NCBI GenBank assembly: GCA_023091665.1
Contig: JALJCQ010000009.1
Span: forward strand, 992,001-1,056,000
From: Pythium myriotylum
Taxonomy: Eukaryota > Oomycota > Peronosporomycetes > Pythiales > Pythiaceae
Length of the DNA stretch: 64,000 bases
Direction of reading: 5' to 3'
Part shown: positions 20,266-29,511 of the stretch, one piece after another
Layout: each line of letters starts with the position of its first letter
Numbering within the stretch: position 1 is the stretch's first letter
Translations under genes and position numbers: made by a program
The notes under the pieces: model-generated
Told to the model about the DNA's origin: nothing
Seen by the model: only the letters and a program-made list of their open reading frames with translations
Databases searched by the model: none

Positions 20266-22539
20266 TCAACTAGTCGCACACTCTTGAACGCCTTGATTGT
20301 CAGCAGTGTTGAAGATTAGGCGGATGATGTTCGGATTGGTTCCCGAGAAATGGTAGCTGGCCGAGTCAGCCATCGTGGTTTGGTTACTCTCGATAAAACC
20401 TTCGAGTTCATCATCGCTTGGGGTTTTACTTCCGTCTGACGTGGGCTTCCATAACCGTATGACATTTTCTATTCCACTTGTAGCGAGACATGTATCAAAC
20501 GGATGTGGTTGCACGCAGTTCACAATGTCGGCGTCCGCATCGATGGCATTGAGTAGTTTTCCTGTGTTCTTGTGCCAGATGTAAGCCTTCCCATCGTCAC
20601 TGCCAGCGACGATGCACTCGTCGTTCGGCCCAAAGAAGTTGGCCTCCTTGATGTCAGTCTGGAGGTTGCAGTACCCAATAAAACGCCGGGCGACGTCACA
20701 GTTCACTCGTTTGCCGTGCAACAAACTGCTCTGCCAAAACTTCGCATCACGATCGGAGGCAACACCTTCGTCGGCTTCCGCATCTGTGCCTTCTTCGGAG
20801 TCTGGTTGCAACGGCTCAACTTCAACATGTACGCCGCTGTCGCTACTTTCGCTCGACCTTGTCTCATCAACTGAGTGATCAGAATGTGAGGCCTCATCAT
20901 CACCTCCTTGCTCATCATCGAAATTGTCGTCATCTATGCCCCCGCTGTCGTCGTGGGGCTGACGAAACACCCTTAGCTGACGCTCACTTTGGGCGGCGCG
21001 TCTACTGCTGACTTCGTTTAGCATTTCGTCCACGTCATGGCTGTGCGCTGGAAAATCGACCTTGTACTGACGGGCGCGATGCACGAGGTGACGACTGCGG
21101 CGACCTCTCTGAAGAGCGCGAAGAAGAGTAAGCTGCACTTCTCGATCACTTGGATCGAGCGACTCGGCGAGCTTGGCATACTGGGACGAGAGATAGTCGT
21201 CTGCACGCCATGAGCGACCAAGATATGCCTTCGCCATGCTGTGGTAGACATCCTTCCTAAAAGAATCCGACATTGTCTGCAATGTCGCACGAGCACTGCA
21301 AAGCTCGTTGAAAACTTCCAGAGACGCATTGTAATTCTTGGCCATAAGGAAAACGAGGCCTCGCGAGTACAGCATTTGCAGGTCGTTCCGGGTGAGTCTT
21401 CCAGCTGTACGAGGCGGAACGATACTCTGATCCATCGCGGCTGCGTACAGCCAGTCGGGCATCACTTCTTGAGCCTTTCCACTGACTAGGCTCTTGTCGA
21501 ACACGGTGGTAGGAGAGGTTACATCTTCAGTAGATCGAGACTCACGATGGTGTGAACGGAACAAATAGATATGATCGTTGTGGTAGTTCGCAAGCACCTC
21601 AGACCCATCAGAAGAGAACTGAATGCTCGTGCCGTGCGAGTCGTCGTGGCGGTGCCGCATGGTGGCATCGCTCATTGCATCCATGTGCAAATGTGGCGGC
21701 GCGAGAATCTCAACCGGCACGGTCGCGTCCACGCTTGTTGTCGCTCTCACGATCGAGCCATCACTATGGCGACGGATCCGTAACGCTTGTGTACGCAGCA
21801 TGCGCCTGTCGTACATACGACTGTAAAAGTCACCGCACGCGATGACAACCTTGGTCGGGTCGAGTGGGTGCGAGGCCATGGCCATGCCCCTCAACGTGCC
21901 GCCCGTTCTCGTTTTGCCCAGTCGGATGAGCACGCCGGAGGCAGCGTCGTCGCCGTTGCCTTCTCCTGAATGGGTGCCGTCGATTCGAGGCAGTGCGCGT
22001 ACGTCAAATTGGTACACGATTCCGTCTTCACCAACGCTCCAGAACACTTTCGGTACTCCTTGAGAGCTCGCAATGTCTTTGACGCGACCCGTATGGAGCC
22101 GAAACTTCTTGGTCGCCTCCCGACGGAACGGCGCGTAGTGAATGCGCACTTCTTTGTCCATCGCGCCGGTCGCGAGGATGTGGTCGTTCGTCTCGGGCAC
22201 GAAGCAGACCGCGAAGATGTTGAGGCGGTGGCCCGTGTCGATGCGCTCGCGCTGCTGCTTGGTCGCATAGTCCCAGACCACGAGCCGCGTGTCGTCCGAT
22301 CCCGAGGCCAGCAGCGTGCCGTTCGAGTTCCAGCGCAGGTGGTTCACGCAGCCGTCGTGGCCGGCGAGCGTGGCGTCGAGCGCGAGGCGCCTCATGAAGG
22401 CGGCGTGGCCGTGGAGGGCCGCGGCGATTGCGCGGCCATTTCCGAGCCGTTCGCGCTCGGAGAGCAGCGCCCACGGAGCGCGCGCGTCGGCGGAGTGCGT
22501 GAAGTGGTCGTAGGCGCGGTAGCGAGCGGCGGGCGCCAT
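20266..22539 (-). CDS. WD40-TPR protein, WDTC1/DCAF-like
   Basis: The 757-residue intronless protein begins MAPAARYRAYDHF. N-terminal WD repeats start with LAGHDGCVNHLRWNSNGTLL and ASGSDDTRLVVWD, continue with GHRLNIFAVCFVPETND and LHTGRVKDIA, and include GTSIQFSSDGSEVLANYHND. A central TPR-like helical region follows (LTRNDLQMLYSRGLVFLMAK, then YHSMAKAYLGRSW). An acidic linker leads to final WD repeats (GPNDECIVAGSDDGKAYIWH; CLATSGIENVIRLW). This split WD-TPR-WD order is that of WDTC1/ADP and the related DCAF6/DCAF8 proteins, substrate receptors of CUL4-DDB1 ubiquitin ligases. The ubiquitin-ligase role is therefore inferred. The frame remains open to 22797, but the upstream part is basic and falls in the promoter shared with the kinase-like gene. 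Confidence 0.78.
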   Translation of the reverse strand: MAPAARYRAYDHFTHSADARAPWALLSERERLGNGRAIAAALHGHAAFMRRLALDATLAGHDGCVNHLRWNSNGTLLASGSDDTRLVVWDYATKQQRERIDTGHRLNIFAVCFVPETNDHILATGAMDKEVRIHYAPFRREATKKFRLHTGRVKDIASSQGVPKVFWSVGEDGIVYQFDVRALPRIDGTHSGEGNGDDAASGVLIRLGKTRTGGTLRGMAMASHPLDPTKVVIACGDFYSRMYDRRMLRTQALRIRRHSDGSIVRATTSVDATVPVEILAPPHLHMDAMSDATMRHRHDDSHGTSIQFSSDGSEVLANYHNDHIYLFRSHHRESRSTEDVTSPTTVFDKSLVSGKAQEVMPDWLYAAAMDQSIVPPRTAGRLTRNDLQMLYSRGLVFLMAKNYNASLEVFNELCSARATLQTMSDSFRKDVYHSMAKAYLGRSWRADDYLSSQYAKLAESLDPSDREVQLTLLRALQRGRRSRHLVHRARQYKVDFPAHSHDVDEMLNEVSSRRAAQSERQLRVFRQPHDDSGGIDDDNFDDEQGGDDEASHSDHSVDETRSSESSDSGVHVEVEPLQPDSEEGTDAEADEGVASDRDAKFWQSSLLHGKRVNCDVARRFIGYCNLQTDIKEANFFGPNDECIVAGSDDGKAYIWHKNTGKLLNAIDADADIVNCVQPHPFDTCLATSGIENVIRLWKPTSDGSKTPSDDELEGFIESNQTTMADSASYHFSGTNPNIIRLIFNTADNQGVQECATS

Positions 22540-22787
22540 GGCGACGCGCCGAGAGCGAGAGCTTCTTCCCGTCGCTTCTGTCGGTCGGTTCTCAGATCTC
22601 CAACGAGAACTTCGAGGTGGGACAGTAGAGATCTCGCGATTGGTGGAAAAAGAGGTCGGTTTCAATTGGTAGGAATGTTTCTTCAATGATGTCATTTCTG
22701 CCAATCCACATGGGCGTGACGATGCCCTGACAACCCACTCACAGAGTTTTGTCTGACCCCATGACGAGCTACAAACTGAATTGACTA

Positions 22788-24080
22788 ATGGCATCACCGG
22801 CGATGAAGCGATCGGCGCGCGCCCAGCACCACGCGCGGACGCCGTCGCGCGCGCGAGTCGCGCAGGTGGCGCTGGCGCTCGCGGTGACTCTGCTCGTGTG
22901 GTGGAATCTCTCGATGTTCTCGGTGGTCACGCGCCAAGCGAAGAGCGAGAGTTCTGGTCCTCTGCTGCGCGCGGAGACAGCCGACTCGCCGCCCGAGGCT
23001 GTTGAGCGATCGACAGAGCCCAAGCCGTGGTTTCTAGAGCCAGAGTACTATATGAAAGAGGTGCGTCAGCATTGGACGTGGCGCGAGCATTCGTACACAG
23101 CGGCTGATCGATTGGTGGACAGACCGGCTGCGATTTCTCGGCGGCAGTGACGTTGTTTGATCCACGCCAACTGCAGATCAACTGCGACAACATTCATCAA
23201 CTTGAGCACGGCGAGTTTCTTGGACAAGGATTTTGGCGGGAGGTGTATCGCTCGCAGTGGAATGGTACGTCACTACGGTCATCAGTGGAGATTGAGCAGT
23301 ATCTCATGGTGTCTTATGAGGATAGGACAGGTCGTCGCGATCAAAGTCGTGAAAGAGAAGCTTCTGGACCGCACGGATATCGTCCCGCGCCACGTCGAAG
23401 AAGCCGCTGCGATGTTCCCAATTCGAAACGAGCCCAATATTGTCTCACTCGTGGGTTGGTGCAACTCGACCGTTGTTGTTGAGTACGTCCCCCAGAAGCT
23501 AGACGAGCTCGTGTTCGACATTGGAAACAAGCTTCCCGTCCAGCGAGCGCTTGAACTGGCGAGAGACGCGGCTCGTGGGCTTATGCAACTCCATGAAGCG
23601 CCGGGCGGGCCTTTTGCCCACACGGATATCCAGACTCGGCAGTTCCTTGTTGATACCAATGGTCGTCTGAAGCTCAATGACTTCAATCGTGTCAAGTACG
23701 TTGGATCATGTCTTCTCCCGGGAGAAGAATCCAGTAAATGCAAGGCTCCGGTTGCTGTCGCTAAGGGCAAGTGGCGAGCACCCGAAGAGTACGAGAGGCG
23801 GGATATTGACGAGAAAGCTGACATTTACAGCCTCTCACTGGTGTTGTGGTCTCTTCGCGCACGCACAAAGCCATTCAACGATTTGGAAAAAGATGAGGTG
23901 TATGAACAAGTGCCACAAGGCAAGCGACCAGACCTCAGTGCAATGGCAGATTATCCACTGGCGATGCAGCAGCTGATTCAGCAGTGCTGGGAGCATGATC
24001 CAGCAAAGCGGCCGACAGCAAGAGAAGTTGCACTGAAGATCGACACTATTCTGAAGAACTATGTTGCGTCAACGTCATAA
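22788..24080 (+). CDS. Membrane-anchored protein kinase-like protein with altered catalytic motifs
   Basis: Three exons (22788-23060, 23123-23264, 23326-24080; introns 62 and 61 nt) give 389 residues. A basic N-terminus is followed by one membrane segment (VAQVALALAVTLLVWWNLSMF), a short stem, then a kinase domain: Gly-loop LGQGFWREVY, VAIKVVKEK with the ATP lysine, a helix-C-like Glu in HVEEAAAMF, KWRAPEE in place of APE, and ADIYSLSLVLWSL. The catalytic loop reads HTDIQTRQFLV instead of HRDLKxxN, and the Mg-binding DFG is DFN (LNDFNRV). The catalytic Asp is kept, but the Lys and Asn are replaced by Gln. Activity is uncertain. The orientation suggests a type II membrane protein whose kinase fold may be lumenal or extracellular. 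Confidence 0.75.
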
Positions 24081-24175
24081 TGTTGTGCTGAACGATACGA
24101 TTTTGATTTCTTAAGATGTTGTTTCGACACATAATTAAACTAAAAATCTTCATTGAACATTGCTGGCAAAGGCTT

Positions 24176-25195
24176 TCAGTCAGACTTGGCAAGGGGATCT
24201 TCCTCGAACTCTCCCAACCACCACTGCGCGCAACCCTTGGGTCTGCAAAAGTTGGTGACTGCGTTCGGACCGACCCGTGCGCGACACAGCGGGCAGTGGA
24301 ATTCGAACAAAAGCCACTCAAAAATGCACTCGCGGTGGAACGCATGGTGGCATGGCAATGTCACAGTCGAGTGAGCTGGTTCTTCGCACGAAGATTCATC
24401 GCAGCCACAATCGGAGGCCGACCAAGAAACCTCTTCATCCATGTCTTCGAGGCAGATTGCGCACTGCGCCTCGTCATGCTCGTCGTCCCACGTGGAGGCG
24501 CACGAGGCTGCATCTTCTGCGACTGACCCACAGTCACTTAGGGCGAACGAACGAGATGATGAGATAATTGTTGAGGTCGAAAAGCGCTTGGAGTGGGCGA
24601 GACTGCGGTTGTCCACGTAGATCTGCAGCAGAGAACGGCGGTCCTGTTCATTGGCGACGCCAAGGAACTCGAAGAGAGCAGTTGGTAGAAGACGACGCGC
24701 GCGATGACACTTCATGGCGCTTCCAGGAAGCAACACACAGCGAAGCAAGTGGAGGAGCACAGTTTCGAGTTTGCGTTTGCGGTCTTCAATGACACGCTGC
24801 GAAGAAGAACCCAAAAGTCGGCGCTTTGGAAAGCACTCGGCCATGTAGTCACGGATGGCCTGGCATGAGCCATTGCACTTGATTGCGTGACACGTGTAGA
24901 GCTCGTCGATTTGGACCTTGAAAGCCAGGAACTCTGAGTAGCGGTATGACACGCTCCACTTGTGCTTGGTCACGATGCTTTCCATGGCCGCGTGGTAGAC
25001 GATGTGGTCGTCTTCGACTGATGTCGTCGTGAAATGGATGTCGAGAGGGAGAGCCTGGCGAGGGCAGTCCTTTTGCTTGAGCGTTCTGAGCGGCACGTTG
25101 CGAACCGCTTCAACGTCCCGCAACTCTTCCGGGCAATTGTATGGGCGACGCGGGCGCGCCGAGGCTGGGGGTGACATGAACACCGAGAAGTTCAT
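24176..25195 (-). CDS. PX-domain RING-type (RING-H2) protein
   Basis: The intronless 339-residue product starts at MNFSVFMSPPAS (an upstream Met at 25243 is also in frame). Residues from about 45 to 190 look like a PX phosphoinositide-binding domain: WSVSYRYSEFLAFKVQI (the RYSEF motif), a Cys-containing insertion, FPKRRLLGSS, a helical RKRKLETVLLHLL and TALFEFLGV. The C-terminus is a RING-H2: CAICLEDMDEE, then a Cys/Ser/Glu-rich insertion, LPCHHAFHRECIFEWL and CPLCRARVG. The natural reading is a ubiquitin E3 ligase recruited to endosomal membranes by PI3P. That role is inferred from the two domains; PX and RING in one short protein is unusual outside protists. Confidence 0.8.
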   Translation of the reverse strand: MNFSVFMSPPASARPRRPYNCPEELRDVEAVRNVPLRTLKQKDCPRQALPLDIHFTTTSVEDDHIVYHAAMESIVTKHKWSVSYRYSEFLAFKVQIDELYTCHAIKCNGSCQAIRDYMAECFPKRRLLGSSSQRVIEDRKRKLETVLLHLLRCVLLPGSAMKCHRARRLLPTALFEFLGVANEQDRRSLLQIYVDNRSLAHSKRFSTSTIISSSRSFALSDCGSVAEDAASCASTWDDEHDEAQCAICLEDMDEEVSWSASDCGCDESSCEEPAHSTVTLPCHHAFHRECIFEWLLFEFHCPLCRARVGPNAVTNFCRPKGCAQWWLGEFEEDPLAKSD

Positions 25196-25468
25196 AGTGG
25201 CTTGGTGGCTGTCAGTTGGATCCGCTTGTGGGATGCAAGGCAAGTTGTGGAATGAACAGACTCAGCCGCGGCGATTATTCGCTGACCGGGGGCAGAGGCA
25301 TGTGCACGCAGTGGATGGCGATCCCTGGCCCAGACCAACCGTCGCGTGCTGAAGCAGCATGAGACAGATCCCGCCAGGTCTCGCTTTCGTCTGCGTGCAG
25401 CATCGGCACATAGCCGGGCGCGTAGCCCTTCGGGCAGCGAACGGGTCACCCCAAGCACCACGATGCTG

Positions 25469-25555
25469 ATTGGCTGTCTTGTCGGTGACGTCGTCACCAA
25501 TTCGCAGTACGACATTTGATTGGCTATCCATACGGTATAGTACGTCTCTGATTGG
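25469..25555 (-). promoter_or_regulatory. CCAAT cluster with GGTGAC inverted repeat
   Basis: Three ATTGG boxes (CCAAT on the minus strand) lie at 25469, 25519 and 25551, with one plus-strand CCAAT at 25497. Between them is GGTGAC-GTC-GTCACC at 25484-25498, a CRE-like interrupted palindrome. The group lies 270-360 bp upstream of the PX-RING gene. Confidence 0.35.
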
Positions 25556-27785
25556 ATAATGAGTGCGCGTCATCGGATCGACCCTAATGTCGAAACAGTG
25601 GTCATTGACGCATCCTGCTGTCACATGATGTCCTCGAAGAAAACCTGCATTTTCCGTCGACTTTGTGGAATCTCGAATGCCCTGGCTGACGTGCGTTCTC
25701 CACGCAGCGAGACCTCGTCTTGTTTGCTGGAATCTGGATCTCCTGAGGATGTCGCGTTCTCATGTCTGACTGTTTGACGGAATTCTTTGGTCAACAGGAA
25801 TTCTAGGGTGGCGACGCATTTCTGTGGCTCCGCGTTGTCAACTCGCGTGGCCTTGTCGAGGGCCGCGCGTGCACGTCTTTAGAACCACTTCATCGCCTGT
25901 TGAGCAATTCGTGTGGACAGCAAACGCCTCGATCTCAGGCTGCTTGGGGAAGAACTCAGCGAGATTCGTTTAGCGTGACGGAGTCTGTCGAGACGACGTG
26001 GAAGAAGCACATTGGCTAGTGGATTCTGCCGGGGCAGTCGACTGAGTATGCGCGAATTAACGGTACGGTGCGTGGACTATGTCTCAGCCATTTGCGTGAT
26101 CTGTCCTTGGTCTGCGCTGGATCTCTTGGAGGCTGCTGCTTCACTCGTTTGACTGAACCAACACTCTGATCAGAGGAGCTGAGATCACGAGAGGAGATGG
26201 GTGGCCCAGGAGAATATCCAAGCACCAAGCGAGGATGATGGAGATTCGACCTGCACAGTTTCTGTAATCGCACCTACACTTTCTGAACACCTCCGAAGAA
26301 GAGGAGGATGATGGGTAATTCTCGGGGTCTTCCCTCCACCACTTCCCTTCTCTAGTCTTTGTGGCGTGCAACAGCCCTCGCTCTATGTGGGACGGTTTCA
26401 TGTCCGCGACACGCCCGCTCATGAAAGTTGCAGGGGGCCGTACGACAGGACGCACGTGCGGCGAATCTGGCCGCCAGGAACACACTGAGATCGAGATATT
26501 GCCACGCGACCCATGCTAAATAATGGCTGTAGTCTGGTTTACCACTGCCATGTATGCCGTGACGCACATGGGGGGCGATTCAGCTCTGTGACGAGGCTGT
26601 TAAAGCGACGTGTCATTCGGGTATTGGCTTCGTCTACGGTATCCAAGCGGCGCGCGCGTCATCTTTAACATGGCACTTCTATGTCGACTTCGCGATGGAC
26701 CTTTCGAGCCTGATCGTTCTCTTACTTCTTTGTAACCTGGCATACCCTTGTGTGAGAGATGCGGAGCAGGGTCAGGCAATACCTTTGGGCCCCAATGACT
26801 CGGCCATGTGTGACAACGGGGACATAGGCTGACGATGCCAGCGACCTCAAAATATGACGCTTCCAAAGCAGCGAATCGGTTGTTTCTCATACACTTACGA
26901 CAACGGCAACACTCAAATTTGTATCTGGCAGAGTGACGACAGCCGGCGTGGCAAGAATGCCGACAAGCATCCTCGCCACCAACAATTTTCTCAGAATAAC
27001 TATTGCAGCCTTAACTTGGCATGTGCCACTCAGGCCATGCAGTCAGTTAAGCTCAACAGACAAGCTGGAGAGCTAGACGTGACCATTTGGTAGCTTAATG
27101 TGGCTGCTAACCACCACCAACGTAGAAATTGAGGTTAGAAGAGTATTGGCAGAGGTTTTCTTCTCAAGGATGCGAAGCCTATCGGATCGCGATAGCTTTG
27201 GGACGCTCGAGGCTATTGCACCCCACCAACTGAAAGCTGAAATTCGGAACCAGCAATATTCCTGCCTTTGCTTTTCGAGGATAGAATCGATATATTTGTC
27301 GTGGCTGGTTGATGATACATGAGTCCAGCAGAGCCGTACCAACTAGCCTGTAAAAGCGGTATCCCAATGCCAAGCACCAGGTTGTACTCTTGCAGAGCCA
27401 CAGCGATGTCCCTCTCTTCTACGAGACTCGACGGGACAAATTCTCAGCCAGATGTGGATAAATTGAATCCTTAGTGAGAGAAGGGGCTATCAAACTCCTG
27501 ACGAGAAGTGAAAACCTCGTGATGAGTGGAGTAGAAGGAGGTTGCCGGTACCTCTGGCTGAATGAAGTCTTCGCACCGTATCGCGAGAGACTATGCAAAC
27601 ACACTTCCGGGCCCGTCCATTGAGATCCATGTGATCATAGCCACCAGTAGGGCCGGAACTCTGCGAAGCCAGGCCGGAAGAATGTGACTTGCAGTCGCTC
27701 TCATCCCTCACGAGCCAAGGATCCCCCGGAGCAACTCCGTCCAGTTGCACATAAATGGTCCATTTTATAGATATCATAATAAAGT

Positions 27786-27806
27786 TCATTCACGGGCTGT
27801 ATTTCA
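27786..27806 (+). promoter_or_regulatory. Oomycete initiator-like element (NMT copy 1)
   Basis: TCATTCACGGGCTGTATTTC fits the oomycete Inr (TCATTY) followed by a flanking-region element ending in WTTT/ATTTC. It is about 120 bp before the start codon of the first N-myristoyltransferase, giving a plausible transcription start. Confidence 0.45.
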
Positions 27807-27908
27807 GCGAATCACTCATCGTTAGTTACCTCTTTTTCACCAATCGTATCCCATACGTCGACGGCAAATCTTCCACCTCCCAATCAAAGCTGCAGCTCCA
27901 ACACCATC

Positions 27909-29207
27909 ATGGCAGACAAGAAGAAGCCCTCGGACAAGCCTGATCTGATCTCCGTGGAGGAGCAGGAGGAGTTCCTTCGCGTGCTCCAGCAGCTGCGGCT
28001 CGTGGACGACCCGTCGGCGCTGCTCGAGGCCGAGAAGCCGCGCTCGCAGGACGACTACAAGTTCTGGAAGACGCAGCCCGTGCCCAAGATCGACGAGTTC
28101 CCGAGCGACCACGGGCCCATCGATGAGCCCAAGACTGTCGCCGATGTGCGTCCCGAGCCGTACACTATGCCCGCCGGGTTCGAGTGGTGTGACATCGACT
28201 TCACGGTGGAGAAAGAGGCCCAGGAGGTGTACGACCTGCTCACGCTCAACTACGTTGAGGACGACGACAACATGTTTCGCTTTGACTACTCGGTGGACTT
28301 CCTCAAGTGGGCACTGACGCCTCCAGGGTACTTCAAGGAGTGGCACGTCGGCGTGCGCAACACCAAAACCGGCAAGCTCATGGCTTTTATCAGTGGCATT
28401 CCGGTCACCACGCGCGCGTACGAGGCGACGATGAGAATGGCCGAGGTCAACTTCCTTTGTGTGCACAAAAAGCTCCGCACGAAGCGACTCGCGCCCGTGC
28501 TGATCAAGGAGATCACGCGTCGAGTCAACCTCAAGGATATGTGGCAGGCGGTATACACTGCCGGTGTCGTGCTGCCCATGCCCGTGGGCCAGTGCCGTTA
28601 CTTCCACCGGTCGCTCAACCCAAAGAAGCTCATTGAAGTCGGGTTCTCTCGACTTCCGCCGCGCATGACGATGACTGCGACCATCAAGATGTACAAACTC
28701 CCAACGGCGCCTGTCACCCCAGGCTTCCGACCGATGGAGAGGAAAGACGTGGCCGAGGTCACGACGTTGCTGAAAACCTACCTGGACAAGTTTGATCTTG
28801 TCCCTGTTTATGACGAGGACGAAGTCGCCCACTGGATGCTACCGCGAAACGGTGTCATTAGCTCGTACGTTGTCGAGGACCCTGAGACCAAGAAGGTTAC
28901 CGACTTTTGCAGCTTCTACCACCTCCCGTCGACGATTATCGGCAACGACAAGCACTCGACTCTGCGCGCTGCCTACTCGTTCTACAACGTCGCTACGTCT
29001 GTCACGCTCGTGGAACTCATGCAAGACGCACTCATCATGGCCAAGCAGAACGACTTCGACGTGTTCAACGCGCTGACGCTTATGGACAACATGGATTTCC
29101 TGCAGGAGCTCAAGTTCGGCGCCGGAGACGGCGACTTACACTACTACCTGTACAACTGGCGCTGTCCCCGCATGACTGGAGACCGCGTTGGTATTGTGCT
29201 CTGCTAG
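27909..29207 (+). CDS. NMT: Glycylpeptide N-tetradecanoyltransferase (N-myristoyltransferase), copy 1
   Basis: The enzyme moves myristate from myristoyl-CoA to the N-terminal Gly of target proteins. The intronless 432-residue protein has the standard family order: DYKFWKTQPVPK near the start, MPAGFEWCDIDF, YSVDFLKWALTPPGY, NFLCVHKKLRTKRLAPVLI (the CoA-binding block), YTAGVVLPMPVGQCRYFHRS, SFYHLPSTIIGN and the C-terminal YLYNWRCPRM. The family uses its own C-terminal carboxylate as catalytic base; here the chain ends GIVLC, so the final residue is Cys instead of Leu or Gln. Closely similar to the copy at 35.1 kb. The N-terminus is short, as in many protists, lacking the long ribosome-binding extension of animal NMT. 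Confidence 0.96.
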   Translation: MADKKKPSDKPDLISVEEQEEFLRVLQQLRLVDDPSALLEAEKPRSQDDYKFWKTQPVPKIDEFPSDHGPIDEPKTVADVRPEPYTMPAGFEWCDIDFTVEKEAQEVYDLLTLNYVEDDDNMFRFDYSVDFLKWALTPPGYFKEWHVGVRNTKTGKLMAFISGIPVTTRAYEATMRMAEVNFLCVHKKLRTKRLAPVLIKEITRRVNLKDMWQAVYTAGVVLPMPVGQCRYFHRSLNPKKLIEVGFSRLPPRMTMTATIKMYKLPTAPVTPGFRPMERKDVAEVTTLLKTYLDKFDLVPVYDEDEVAHWMLPRNGVISSYVVEDPETKKVTDFCSFYHLPSTIIGNDKHSTLRAAYSFYNVATSVTLVELMQDALIMAKQNDFDVFNALTLMDNMDFLQELKFGAGDGDLHYYLYNWRCPRMTGDRVGIVLC

Positions 29208-29511
29208 AGATTAGGAGCTGGATAGCAGGAAATATCATGCTGCATGCGCGCGATTTCATCTAGGTATCCCGCCTGTCTGGACATCCTATACACTTCGCTG
29301 CTACAGTATTTAAGGATATCCAGTTCGAAGTAGTTTGCAGTATTCGAGACGCAATTCTCATCTTCGTTCTCACCGTTGTACTTGATTCGATCGGGACGTT
29401 ATTGCGTACCACAATACCAAGTTGCATGATGATAGCACAATCAAACGAGTCAATGTTGCTTCGAAGCAAATGAATTAGAACAGCATTACACCCAAGATAA
29501 CAACTACTTCA
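29208..29511. other. Convergent 3' spacer
   Basis: This AT-rich region holds the 3' ends of NMT copy 1 and the mucin-like membrane protein. Nothing further is seen. Confidence 0.4.

Larger units (their letters stand above)
25196..27908. other. 2.7 kb gene-poor region
   Basis: Apart from the upstream elements of the PX-RING gene at the left and the N-myristoyltransferase promoter at the right, I see no gene, tandem repeat or transposon termini. Short frames are scattered on both strands, and none reads as a known family. It may hold a small multi-exon gene, a non-coding RNA or decayed mobile-element sequence that cannot be recognised by eye. Confidence 0.4.

Noticed and set aside
26141..26485. 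Possible transposon-derived ORF in the 2.7 kb gap
   Set aside because: No transposase, reverse transcriptase or terminal-repeat motif could be identified.
27837..28832. 331-codon minus-strand frame opposite NMT copy 1
   Set aside because: His/Arg/Leu-rich antisense shadow; a matching shadow exists opposite NMT copy 2 (35057-35968), as expected from paralogy.
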